Shown here: piece after piece, positions 7,496 through 15,419 of the stretch | Layout of the letters: each line of letters opens with the position of its first letter | Position numbering within the stretch: the stretch's first letter is position 1 | NCBI GenBank assembly: GCA_020403045.1 | Contig: JADBYK010000006.1 | Span: forward strand, 1 to 64,000 | From: Cytophagales bacterium | GTDB taxonomy: Bacteria > Bacteroidota > Bacteroidia > Cytophagales > Cyclobacteriaceae | DNA: 64,000 nt | Reading direction: 5' to 3' | Notes under the pieces: generated by a model | Databases searched by the model: none | What the model saw: the letters and a program-made list of their open reading frames with translations, nothing else | Told to the model about the DNA's origin: nothing | Translations under genes and position numbers: made by a program

Positions 7496-7723
7496 ATGAG
7501 AATGAAAAATTCAGAAAACGAATTACGGCAGGTCTTGGTAAAGCAGGGTAAAATCAACGATGGCTTTTTTCATGGATGGTGCAAGGAACCATTTTACAAC
7601 GAGGATGGCCCATTTATAACTAAAACCTATGCGTTGGTTGAACTCTCAAATGGTGCTGTTGAGCTCTTTGAGCCGTCCATCATTAGGTTTAAAAATCCAT
7701 ACAGGGCAAAGTTTGCTGATTAA
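7496..7723 (+). CDS. Small conserved protein, intact member of a duplicated pair
   Basis: A 75-residue acidic protein without signal peptide. After a short charged helix it reads DGFFHGWCKEPF, then YALVELSNGAVELFEPSIIRF, which looks like a small beta-barrel fold (short strands, Gly/Asn turns). A second, frameshifted copy lies at 6649-6887 in the same orientation with an XRE gene between them. Two in-frame ATGs (7496 and 7502) are possible starts. I know of no function for this family. The shared GGTTRTAT operators suggest co-regulation by the XRE protein at 6874-7107. Confidence 0.6.
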   Translation: MRMKNSENELRQVLVKQGKINDGFFHGWCKEPFYNEDGPFITKTYALVELSNGAVELFEPSIIRFKNPYRAKFAD

Positions 7724-7828
7724 TCAAAGACCGTCAAAGTTCTCTTCTTACCGCAGAAAAAGTTAGAATTCATTTACTTCAATTAATCAGATGCGACTAT
7801 ACAATGAGCCACTAAAAAGTCTGCTTGA

Positions 7829-8173
7829 TCATCTCGTTGAGGCTTTAATTATTTGTATAGTTCTTAACACATCCATAAAAACAAGTTCTTTCTGATGCTC
7901 GGGTAAATCGTACATAGCAAAAGCAATTCGTTCTATTCTATTATCGGCTAAATGCTTTGGTGAATTATTTTTGTACCCTAGAAATTCGTTTGGTGTTACC
8001 CCTAGGGCATCCCAAATTTTGATACATTCATCCAGCCCCAAATTCTTTTTTTTGCCCTGTTGAATTTTATAAAAGACTTCTCTACTAACTCCAATATTCT
8101 TGGCAATATCATCTACACTAATTCCCCTACGGATTAGTTCTTCCTTTATTCTACTTCCATAGTTCACTGTCAT
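7829..8173 (-). CDS. XRE-family helix-turn-helix regulator
   Basis: A protein of about 114 residues beginning MTVNYGSRIKEELI. The helix-turn-helix covers roughly residues 8-62, with VDDIAKNIGVSREVFYKIQQ as the turn and recognition helix. The C-terminal part (residues 65-114) has a helical EHQKELVFMDVLRTI segment, perhaps for dimerisation. The frame is open upstream to 8236. I prefer the ATG at 8173 because the region above it is filled with palindromic TCCAA/TTGGA half-sites that look like operator rather than coding sequence. Probably autoregulated. Confidence 0.75.
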   Translation of the reverse strand: MTVNYGSRIKEELIRRGISVDDIAKNIGVSREVFYKIQQGKKKNLGLDECIKIWDALGVTPNEFLGYKNNSPKHLADNRIERIAFAMYDLPEHQKELVFMDVLRTIQIIKASTR

Positions 8174-8176
8174 AAT

Positions 8177-8256
8177 TATCCACAAATTGGATATTTTGTC
8201 CAATAATGCCGATATAAAATTAGCTATTTTATCCAAATATTGGCTGTTTAAGCCAA
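8177..8256. promoter_or_regulatory. Array of TCCAA/TTGGA half-sites, candidate autoregulatory operator
   Basis: Three dyads follow each other. TATCC-N7-GGATA spans 8177-8193. ATTGGA-N7-TCCAAT at 8186-8204 overlaps it and shares a half-site. TTGGCT-N5-AGCCAA spans 8240-8256. A further CCAA-ATA-TTGG overlaps the third. The array begins 4 bases upstream of the preferred start of the minus-strand XRE gene. Confidence 0.55.
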
Positions 8257-8498
8257 ATATGATTTAAAAATGGAAATAATTTTTTAAATCGAACTCGGTT
8301 GGTGCAAATCATCTTGCCTCTGGGAGTTCACAACGTCCCCCTTAAAACCACACCCCAAAAAACATTAGTAGTTAATAACATTGACATGATTTTCGAATCA
8401 TGACCGTGTTAATTTTTAGCGTTTTTAGAAGCAAGAATAATTGCAGAATTATTAAGCGGTTTGATATAAAATTATTTCAAAACAAATTTCGAATTCAT

Positions 8499-8975
8499 AT
8501 GCTCCAACAAACCAAATCATTCTCATTAGAAGTCAATCTTCCATGCTGCGTTGTTCCGGTTGAGCTATTCAATCATTTTGAAGGGGTAGTGAAGAAATCA
8601 CTTGAACGAAAATTTACAATTCCAAATTATGCCATCAACTTAAGAGAACATTACTCTTTGGGTATTGATTATCCTGCCCATCAGATCAAGCAGCTAATCG
8701 GCGCAGACAAAAATTGGAAAATTAACTTTCAGACCACACTCGAGCTAAAAATCTCTAAGCAAACACTTCTTGATCAATATTGCGAATCTCGAATAAAATC
8801 TTTCTTGCACTCTAAACAAAAAGTATTTATCGATGCCTACAATTATATCTCCGTCTATTATGCCATTGAAAAGATTCTTATTGAATTGGGCACTGCTCAT
8901 CTGATAAGATCGATAGATATGTTACGACTATCACCTTTAAAAGCTGCTAATTCTCAAGACGACGATCCTAATTAG
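8499..8975 (+). CDS. Hypothetical protein upstream of the transposition operon
   Basis: About 158 residues from the ATG at 8499 (MLQQTKSFSLEVNLPCCVVP). The frame is open to an earlier ATG at 8400, but the extra 33 residues are AT-rich leader-like. I see no known domain. There is a mixed beta N-terminus, a central stretch with NYAINLREHYSLGIDYPAHQ, and a helical C-terminus (FIDAYNYISVYYAIEKILIE). It lies 219 bases before the DDE transposase on the same strand and may belong to the same mobile element. Function unknown. Confidence 0.5.
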   Translation: MLQQTKSFSLEVNLPCCVVPVELFNHFEGVVKKSLERKFTIPNYAINLREHYSLGIDYPAHQIKQLIGADKNWKINFQTTLELKISKQTLLDQYCESRIKSFLHSKQKVFIDAYNYISVYYAIEKILIELGTAHLIRSIDMLRLSPLKAANSQDDDPN

Positions 8976-9194
8976 AAAGTTTCAAAAAAGATCCTGATAA
9001 CAACAGATTTTTTGGAATCAAAACTATACATACAGAGGTTTTAAAGATTTATGTTTTGTTTTATTCCGTGTAAAGCAGACTAGGTTAGCGTGCCTTTCAG
9101 TAGGGATGAATCGGTCAGACCCCCTTAGAATTTGCTTCTCTACTTTTGAAATCCAACACCTCACGGCGTCTAACACAAACAATCAAAAATCGAA

Positions 9195-10706
9195 ATGGAA
9201 CGAGTCGAAACACAAGCGAATCCATCAAGGTGTATCAGCAAACACTATCTAATAAAGCGTCCTATTTCGCTTCACCAAGCCCATGACTTTAGACACCCCA
9301 CCATCGTAAAACCGGCAATGGATTTTTCAGGCGTCAAATATGTGCTAAAAAAAGAAGTCCTTAAAAAGGTCCCTTACAGTTCGTACCGCAACGGAGTTTC
9401 TTTGCATGACAGGGGAGAATCAACTCGATGGGCACGCGACTACTTTGATGGATACGAGTACTTGTTATGGGATTCATTGACCCCATATATACAAGGGAAA
9501 ATCGGAAATATCCATGCACTGCTTGAAGAGAGCATCTCGACAAAAAAAAGTACAGACCCTGATGAACTCCAGACTCAACTAGAAACACGACTTGAATTCG
9601 CATTTAACCAGAAAAAAGTCTATGAACAATTTGGTGGACTGTATAGAGACCGGTATTTCTACCCTGGTGAGATCGAGGTTTACTGCAGGATGCACTCCTT
9701 TGTGGTAGAGATTCTTTCTTTGAAGGAGATTGGTCACGACCTTAAGACGGTCTACGCGGCATTTGATCGCGTAAAGAATCGCATCCCTTTGTATAATTTC
9801 AGAGTCAGCTCATACGAATATTTTTCCGAAAAATTGCTCTACCTCGAGGAGATCGGATTAGAAAAGGGAATAGTACATGGAAACCGTAACATGGAAAAGA
9901 TCAACAAACTGCTCAATGACTATGTTAAGAAGCAGGTAATCAAATTTTATTGTCAAAACAAACCATGCCTGAAGTATTCCGAAATAACTGAAAAAGTAAA
10001 TAATGAAATTTCAAAGAGAGGTTTCATCACTATCAGTCTTTCGCTTGTTAAATTATTTCTTAGAGACCCAGAAATTCAAAACTTGTATAAACCATTCCGT
10101 TTGGGAAAAGATTGGGTTACTAAATACTACGATCCCTTTCAAGCTCGTCTCCACCCTCAGAATGTACACGACAAATGGGAGATGGACGGAACAGTTCTCC
10201 CTTACTACTTTATCCTCGACAGTAAGATAACCCGTGTTTGGTACATCATTATTGTTGACGTGAATTCTCGAAAAATTATTTCATGGGCCGTTGGACTCAA
10301 TGAGTCGCGCTACCTGATTTTGGAATGCTATAGAATTGCAATCACCTCCTGCAAAGTTCTTCCTGTTGAGTTGGTTCGAGACAATGCAGGCGGTTATGAT
10401 ACTAAGGAGGTATTGGAACTTGAAACCAAGTTGGAAGATTTGAAATGCTTCATTAGACCAGCGAGACCGAAAAATTCAAAGGACAAAGGAACGGTAGAGA
10501 AAGTGCATGACATTCTGAATTGCGATCACTTCAGCAAGGACTTTGAACACTTTATCGGAGATCCGTGGAATGCCGAGCGAGAGTTGTACAGAAAGAGCTC
10601 CGTTGAAATACGTGAAATGAGAAAAGTAAAAAATGCCTACCCTGCAAGCGAAGCTCCACGAATTATGGAAAGCATAGTGAGTAGCTATAACAATAGAGTA
10701 TTTTAA
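9195..10706 (+). CDS. Mu/TnsB-type DDE transposase, N-terminal and catalytic part (ends at in-frame TAA)
   Basis: A 503-residue transposase that would cut and join transposon ends. Residues about 130-310 contain the DNA-binding helical domains. The RNase-H-like catalytic core follows, with the triad Asp331 (EMDGT), Asp396 (VRDNAGG) and Glu435 (KGTVEKVHD). The chain ends YNNRVF at a TAA (10704-10706). This falls inside the conserved segment that in related enzymes reads YNxR-x(n)-SPxExF. The missing second half of that segment (GFSPNERF) opens the next ORF in the same reading frame. The full-length protein would have about 744 residues. The gene is therefore either interrupted by a nonsense mutation or read through. 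It is followed by a MuB/TnsC-like ATPase, the usual partner. Confidence 0.85.
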   Translation: MERVETQANPSRCISKHYLIKRPISLHQAHDFRHPTIVKPAMDFSGVKYVLKKEVLKKVPYSSYRNGVSLHDRGESTRWARDYFDGYEYLLWDSLTPYIQGKIGNIHALLEESISTKKSTDPDELQTQLETRLEFAFNQKKVYEQFGGLYRDRYFYPGEIEVYCRMHSFVVEILSLKEIGHDLKTVYAAFDRVKNRIPLYNFRVSSYEYFSEKLLYLEEIGLEKGIVHGNRNMEKINKLLNDYVKKQVIKFYCQNKPCLKYSEITEKVNNEISKRGFITISLSLVKLFLRDPEIQNLYKPFRLGKDWVTKYYDPFQARLHPQNVHDKWEMDGTVLPYYFILDSKITRVWYIIIVDVNSRKIISWAVGLNESRYLILECYRIAITSCKVLPVELVRDNAGGYDTKEVLELETKLEDLKCFIRPARPKNSKDKGTVEKVHDILNCDHFSKDFEHFIGDPWNAERELYRKSSVEIREMRKVKNAYPASEAPRIMESIVSSYNNRVF

Positions 10707-10715
10707 ATTATTGAT

Positions 10716-11429
10716 ATGAGAAATTTAAGCGACAAAGGTTTTTCTCCAAACGAAAGGTTCTCAAGAGGCTCGACAAAGAATGCAATCCAACTTACCAATG
10801 GTGACGTCATCAGAGTTGTTGCTGACTATGATAAAATGATTAAAGTCTTAAATATCATGATCCGAATCCAAGACCAGAAAAACTGCGACCGTATAATGTT
10901 TTTTACACTCGACAAGGTTTTGGCTGCCAAATTCAATCGAGAGTGGGTGAGGGTCCGTATGATCACGAAGAAACCGGATCACATCTATCTTTTTGAGTCG
11001 AAGACCGACACCTATGTTGGATGCGTTGCGCGCGACCTTGAGCCTGCGGGCGACCTTGCGAGCAAAACAGCAGCTGACTGGAAGAGTCACCAAGATTTTC
11101 ACGAAATGAAAAAGGAACACGAACGGTATCGTCAAGAAAAGTACAATAAAGTTATGGACGGGATTGATCAAGTAAATGCCGTGATCGACAAAGCAGCCTT
11201 ACCGCCTGAGACATCAGAAACCGGAGGACTGATAATACCCGAGGAAGAGAAACGATTAGAAGCCGAAAGCCAAGAAGAATGCGGGGGAGGAGTTACCGTG
11301 CCAGAGGAAGAAACCAAGTCCGAATCAGCTTCAGCAACTGAACAATGCTTCGAAGGAGACTTGGAGGTCGTTTATGTTGAAACACTAACCGACTCCGAAG
11401 TTGATTACGAAGAGTTGGAAATTGCTTAA
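10716..11429 (+). CDS. C-terminal part of the Mu/TnsB-type transposase (same frame, after the stop)
   Basis: A 237-residue ORF in phase with the preceding transposase and separated from it by the TAA plus three codons. It begins with GFSPNERF, the downstream half of the transposase segment in which the stop falls. Residues about 35-110 (VRVRMITKKPDHIYLFESKT, then YVGCVARDLEP) match the beta-barrel C-terminal domain of Mu-type transposases. Residues 120-150 are a charged helix and the last 80 are Glu-rich and disordered, a plausible site for contacting the ATPase. An ATG at 10716 could allow independent translation as a separate subunit. Whether it is a relic, a subunit or the result of read-through cannot be settled here. 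Confidence 0.65.
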   Translation: MRNLSDKGFSPNERFSRGSTKNAIQLTNGDVIRVVADYDKMIKVLNIMIRIQDQKNCDRIMFFTLDKVLAAKFNREWVRVRMITKKPDHIYLFESKTDTYVGCVARDLEPAGDLASKTAADWKSHQDFHEMKKEHERYRQEKYNKVMDGIDQVNAVIDKAALPPETSETGGLIIPEEEKRLEAESQEECGGGVTVPEEETKSESASATEQCFEGDLEVVYVETLTDSEVDYEELEIA

Positions 11430-11451
11430 TACACACTAACAAAATACCATT

Positions 11452-12171
11452 ATGAAAAAAATAACAATTAAAGATTGGGTGATTCTAAAGACTGAGAATT
11501 ACAACATTATTACGGAGAAATTGAACAAAGCCCACACTTATGCATTACTCACTTTTATAATTGGCTTTCCTGGTGCCGGTAAAACAACCACATTTAGGAA
11601 CTATAGAACGAGCCAACAAGGAAAAGAAGTTGTATACATTTGCCTGGATGTAAGTTTCAACGCAAAAGACTTCTACGTGGCGCTCTTGAGAGAACTAGGA
11701 GTTCCAGACTATGGGTATGATGTTCCAATAAAATTTCTGGCCACAAAGATTACAGAAACAATCAAGGAGAGGGGAGAACCAGTGCTTATTATTATCGATG
11801 ATGCGGGACGTTTCACGGCTAAGATGATGGAATGGTTTCAACTTATTTATGATTCTGAAAACTGCGGGCTCGTACTTTCTGGCACGAAAAAATTCAAAGA
11901 CGATTTTGAGGGCTGGGTGAAACAAAATCGCCTAGGCGTTCCAGAACTGGGATCTCGTATCGATGAGTGGGTAATTTTAAAAGAGCCAACGAAAGAAGAG
12001 ATGCAAAAAGTTGCGCAAAAAAATGGCGTGTCTGATTCTACAGTGATGGGTAAGTTGCTCAATGAATGCAAAGACTATAGGCGTCTAACTAAAAAGATCA
12101 TCGAGCTGAGAATTAATCAAGTTAATAATGCCAAACGAGCGAAAGAAGAACAAGGAGTTTCTGCTGAATAG
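11452..12171 (+). CDS. MuB/TnsC-like AAA+ ATPase
   Basis: A 239-residue ATPase expected to bind target DNA and activate the adjacent transposase. The Walker A motif GFPGAGKTT is at residues 38-46, Walker B VLIIIDDAG at 111-119, and a sensor-1-like VLSGTKKF at about 141-148. The C-terminal portion (residues 180-225) is helical and basic. The gene lies 22 bases after the transposase C-terminal ORF, on the same strand, and 12 bases before the recombinase-like gene, so the four ORFs look like one operon. The size fits compact MuB-type regulators rather than longer Tn7 TnsC. Confidence 0.85.
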   Translation: MKKITIKDWVILKTENYNIITEKLNKAHTYALLTFIIGFPGAGKTTTFRNYRTSQQGKEVVYICLDVSFNAKDFYVALLRELGVPDYGYDVPIKFLATKITETIKERGEPVLIIIDDAGRFTAKMMEWFQLIYDSENCGLVLSGTKKFKDDFEGWVKQNRLGVPELGSRIDEWVILKEPTKEEMQKVAQKNGVSDSTVMGKLLNECKDYRRLTKKIIELRINQVNNAKRAKEEQGVSAE

Positions 12172-12183
12172 AACAAGTTTTTT

Positions 12184-13371
12184 ATGACAACAGATAATGT
12201 ATATGTGATGCTTCCGAGGCTTAAGACATTTCGGTTACTAGTAAAGTCAGCCTTAGAAATCAGCAGCAACAAGATAAAAGTTAAGACTGATCAGCAGATT
12301 CTTACAAGTAATTTTCAGCCGAAATATTATTTTTCTAAAACAGAACTAAAAAAATTCGATCATTTGCCCTCCAAACTAGCTAAAATGGTAACTGAGGCGG
12401 ATGTCGACACAACTAGTATTAATACTAAAAAACTGAGAGACCGATTCGGAAAAGGCGAGTGGCGAGGACAAACTCCATTCGGACACAAAAAACATTTAGA
12501 TGGCTCAATGCGGCCTTGTCACAAAATATTTATAGTCTCCTTTGTCTTCAATACTTTTATTCAAACAAGATCCCTTCTTGTGACTCGTAAAGCATTAGCA
12601 TCTTTTGGTGTTGATTTAATTGAAAACAGGATACTTCATTTATTGCAGAATGGTGTCTATTGTGGAGTGATGACTCACGGCTTCGAGAAATTGAATTTAG
12701 AAAAGATATTTAAACCAGTAGTATCAGAAGCATTGTTTGATTCTGTTCAGAGTATCCTAGCTTCTAATCGAAAGAGTCGAAAAGATAGGCTTTCACTAGT
12801 TACCATGCTTCCACTTCGAGGCTTTGTTATTGATGCCGATTCGGGTATCGGTTTAACAGGTAACGGTCATAGTGCTAATCTATTCTACAGAGTAAATTTC
12901 GGAAGAAGAATGAAAGGAAGGCCATTTCAAATCAAAGCAAGCACATTGGAACCTGTTTTCAAAGAGCATCTTAATACACATTTTTCTGGACGAAATGATG
13001 ATGCAAAGTTGTTCTTTCATCAGTGTCATGAATCGTTGAGACTAGTGACGTTGCGATTTACTGAAAAATTGAAGAAGGAGTCGAGCAGATCGTTGGAGGC
13101 TACGGAATCTGAATCAAATAGACATGGATTTTTTGACCCGCATACAACTAGGCTTCACATGATTCGAGAGCAACTCGAGCATTTAACATACTTTCAAGAT
13201 AGGGAGAAGTTTATTGAATACGGTGTCGAACTTATGAACGACATAGGGAATACTTGGGAGAATGCAGATTATGAAGCCAAAAGAATACTGCAGCTTCTTG
13301 TCTTCTCAAATGGCATTTTATTCAACAATGACCGAAAGGAATTTGTCAATGAATTGGGCATTATTTTTTGA
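12184..13371 (+). CDS. Serine-recombinase C-terminal-like protein lacking the catalytic domain
   Basis: A 395-residue protein. From about residue 88 (GKGEWRGQTPFGHKKHLDGS) onward it follows the 'recombinase' DNA-binding domain of large serine recombinases. ILHLLQNGVYCGVMTH is the usual ILxNPxYCG segment, and FKPVVSEALFDSVQSIL the EPLIS-LF segment. WENADYEAKRILQLLVFSNG is the conserved C-terminal helix. The N-terminal resolvase domain with its catalytic serine is absent; the first 85 residues are unrelated. In the zinc-ribbon region the expected cysteine pairs are replaced (GFVIDADSGIGLTGNG). It should not recombine DNA by itself. Position 12 bases after a MuB/TnsC-like ATPase suggests a DNA-recognition role in transposition, analogous to TnsD/TniQ. 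That role is inference. Confidence 0.6.
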   Translation: MTTDNVYVMLPRLKTFRLLVKSALEISSNKIKVKTDQQILTSNFQPKYYFSKTELKKFDHLPSKLAKMVTEADVDTTSINTKKLRDRFGKGEWRGQTPFGHKKHLDGSMRPCHKIFIVSFVFNTFIQTRSLLVTRKALASFGVDLIENRILHLLQNGVYCGVMTHGFEKLNLEKIFKPVVSEALFDSVQSILASNRKSRKDRLSLVTMLPLRGFVIDADSGIGLTGNGHSANLFYRVNFGRRMKGRPFQIKASTLEPVFKEHLNTHFSGRNDDAKLFFHQCHESLRLVTLRFTEKLKKESSRSLEATESESNRHGFFDPHTTRLHMIREQLEHLTYFQDREKFIEYGVELMNDIGNTWENADYEAKRILQLLVFSNGILFNNDRKEFVNELGIIF

Positions 13372-13874
13372 TATCAGCTATAGCTCTGACTTATTGCGTT
13401 GCCTTTGATCTCAAGCATCGTATCTTGATTTCGGTACAGTACGAAAAATCATCCAAATCAGGCTTTTTTCAGCTACCGGCTTTCTCTTCATAAACTTTAG
13501 GAAGTAATACCGATTTTTGTACCGATGTTTTTGACGGTAAGCAGCTTTGCTGTTGATTTAACGGCTGTTTTGATAAAATTCCGGAAAATTGAATAACCTT
13601 AGTCTGGAAACTAGATTGACTTAAACAAACATAATATGCTTATATAACTGTGCGTCAGCCCCGATAGCAATCGGGGTTAGCAAGGCAAAAGTTATATAAT
13701 TTATATTATGTTAAATAAAATGAACCTAACTCTGACTATTGGCCTACTCCGTCCAAAGAAACCTTTTTACACTTCAAATATCGGGTTTAATAACAACCTC
13801 GCTTCCACCTGCGCTTCTCGCAAACAAAAATCAAATCATTATCTTTGTGATCAAAAAGAGATCACACGTGGCGT
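13372..13874. other. Right flank of the transposition operon, gene-free
   Basis: The first 250 bases contain related AT-rich motifs, among them TACCGATTTTTG, TACCGATGTTTTTGACGG, GCTGTTGATTTAACGG and CGGCTGTTTTGATAAAAT (13500-13580). They could be transposase-binding repeats at an element end, but I found no matching inverted set on the left. A nested palindrome at 13629-13711 is listed separately. TATCTTTG at 13840-13847 resembles a -7 box for the hydroxylase gene. Confidence 0.4.
13629..13711. repeat. Nested palindromic element, about 83 bases
   Basis: The outer arms, near-perfect over about 20 bases, are 13629-13649 (containing ATAATATG and TTATATAACT) and 13690-13711 (AGTTATATAA then TATTATGT). 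Inside lies a GC-rich hairpin, CCCCGAT (13659-13665) and ATCGGGG (13670-13676) with loop AGCA. This resembles a small non-autonomous element or a folded recombination site; it does not match the integron attC consensus. Confidence 0.5.
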
Positions 13875-14498
13875 ATGAAGAACTTCGTTTCTAATTCAAC
13901 TGAATCAACCCGCATGTTCAAAAGCGGATTTTTAGAGATTTTTTCAAAGGTGCATTTCTCGGTGCCCTTGTTTATCTACATCCCAACAATCGCATTCTTC
14001 GGTTGGAAGGGCTTCTCTGTTAAAGATGTGTCTGCCGTAGAGATCATTCTTTCGATTACAGCCGGCTTACTCTTCTGGACGTTGACTGAATACGTACTGC
14101 ATCGGTTCGTTTTCCACTACATGCCCAAGTCAAAGTGGGGCCAGCGGTTGCACTTTATATTCCATGGTGTACACCATGATTACCCTAACGATGCACTGCG
14201 CCTAGTGTTGCCCCCCTCGGTGAGTGTTCCATTGGCGGTGCTTTTTTACTTCCTGCTTAGCCTGGTGATACCAGTCCCATACCTCCCCACTTTTTTTGCT
14301 TCATTCCTTACGGGCTATTTGTGTTACGACATGTTTCACTATGCCTTCCATCACGGCAATTTCTCCAATCCTATTTTAAAGAAGCTGAAGCAGCACCACA
14401 TGCTTCACCACTATACCGACTCCGACCACGGATATGGTGTTACGTCTGTCCTGTGGGACGTTGTCTTCAGGTCTGAGATCAAAAAGACAAATCAGTAG
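13875..14498 (+). CDS. Fatty acid hydroxylase / sterol desaturase superfamily membrane protein
   Basis: A 207-residue integral membrane di-iron oxygenase, probably a fatty-acid 2-hydroxylase type enzyme. Four hydrophobic segments (about residues 28-45, 56-75, 112-135 and 138-155) surround the histidine clusters that bind iron: HRFVFH (76-81), HGVHHDYP (97-104), HYAFHH (155-160) and HHMLHH (174-179). The cluster order and spacing match the Scs7/FA2H group, and its length matches bacterial members without the cytochrome b5 domain. It is the first core gene to the right of the mobile region and is convergent with the deacetylase gene 6 bases away. The substrate is not determined. Confidence 0.85.
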   Translation: MKNFVSNSTESTRMFKSGFLEIFSKVHFSVPLFIYIPTIAFFGWKGFSVKDVSAVEIILSITAGLLFWTLTEYVLHRFVFHYMPKSKWGQRLHFIFHGVHHDYPNDALRLVLPPSVSVPLAVLFYFLLSLVIPVPYLPTFFASFLTGYLCYDMFHYAFHHGNFSNPILKKLKQHHMLHHYTDSDHGYGVTSVLWDVVFRSEIKKTNQ

Positions 14499-14503
14499 TT
14501 CTG

Positions 14504-15406
14504 TCAGAAGAAAATTTCTTGTGCCAACCGGTAGGTATTGGCATGCGCTTCAATAATGTCCTTAAAATTGGGCGAATACCCACCACCCATGCTAACAACC
14601 AGGGGGATTCCACCTTCTTTTGCGGCCTCCAAAACGATACGATCTCTCTCTTTGCACCCTTCCCTACTCACACTCAACTTCCCTAATTTATCAGTCTCCA
14701 AAATATCCACACCCGACTGAAAGAAAATGAAATCAGGATTAACCTGTTTCAGGAGATTGGCAAGGTTGACTCGTAGCGTATTCAAATAAAACGCATCGCT
14801 TGTAAAATCGGCTAACCCAATATCTAAGTCAGATCGCTCCTTGTGTAGCGGGTAGTTGTTCTGGCCATGCATACTGAACGTAAAGACTCTTGGATCGTGT
14901 TGAAATACCTGAGCCGTTCCATTGCCCTGATGCACGTCCAGGTCAACCACCAATATTTGTTTGGCTAATCCCTCGTCTAATAGATGGCGAGCCGCGATGG
15001 CGATATCATTCAAAAGACAGAACCCCTCTCCTTTGTAAGTAAACGCATGGTGCGTGCCGCCAGCAATGTTCATCGCTACACCATGTTGCAACGCAAAAAG
15101 TGAACACTGAATGGTTCCATTTGCTATGGTAATCTCTCGCGTCACCAACTCCCTGGTGAGTGGAAATCCAATCCGTCTGATTTCTGCTGGCTCAAGTGCC
15201 AATTGCTCTAGCCGATTCCAATAGTCCACATCATGCACAGCCAGAATGCGGTTGCGCTCTAGTGGCTGCGGTACAAAAAAGTTTTCTTCACGAAGAGTTC
15301 CTTCATGAAGTAGTTGCAGCGGCAGCACTTCATACTTGCTCATCGGAAACCGGTGATTGGGCGGCAGTGGCAACACATACGATTCTGCCCAGGCAACTTT
15401 CAGCAT
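14504..15406 (-). CDS. Histone deacetylase family protein (acetoin-utilisation / HDAC-like)
   Basis: A 300-residue zinc-dependent deacetylase. The start is placed at the ATG at 15406 (MLKVAWAESYVLPLPPNHRF), which matches the family N-terminus. A longer TTG-started frame to 15427 would run into the upstream terminator. The conserved features are HH at 119-120 (GTHHAF), the DLDVHQGNGT motif with zinc ligands Asp155, Asp157/His159, and the later GVDILETDKLG and MGGGYSP. Substrates of bacterial members vary (acetylated lysine, polyamines, acetoin-related), and none is indicated by the neighbours. Preceded by a rho-independent terminator, so it needs its own promoter. Confidence 0.85.
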   Translation of the reverse strand: MLKVAWAESYVLPLPPNHRFPMSKYEVLPLQLLHEGTLREENFFVPQPLERNRILAVHDVDYWNRLEQLALEPAEIRRIGFPLTRELVTREITIANGTIQCSLFALQHGVAMNIAGGTHHAFTYKGEGFCLLNDIAIAARHLLDEGLAKQILVVDLDVHQGNGTAQVFQHDPRVFTFSMHGQNNYPLHKERSDLDIGLADFTSDAFYLNTLRVNLANLLKQVNPDFIFFQSGVDILETDKLGKLSVSREGCKERDRIVLEAAKEGGIPLVVSMGGGYSPNFKDIIEAHANTYRLAQEIFF

Positions 15407-15419
15407 ATCGTGTTTTCTA

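Noticed and set aside
13629-13711. Integron attC site
   Set aside because: The palindrome lacks the RYYYAAC and GTTRRRY core sites, and no integron integrase of the VchIntIA/IntI type is nearby; the integrase at 4904 lacks the extra IntI patch.
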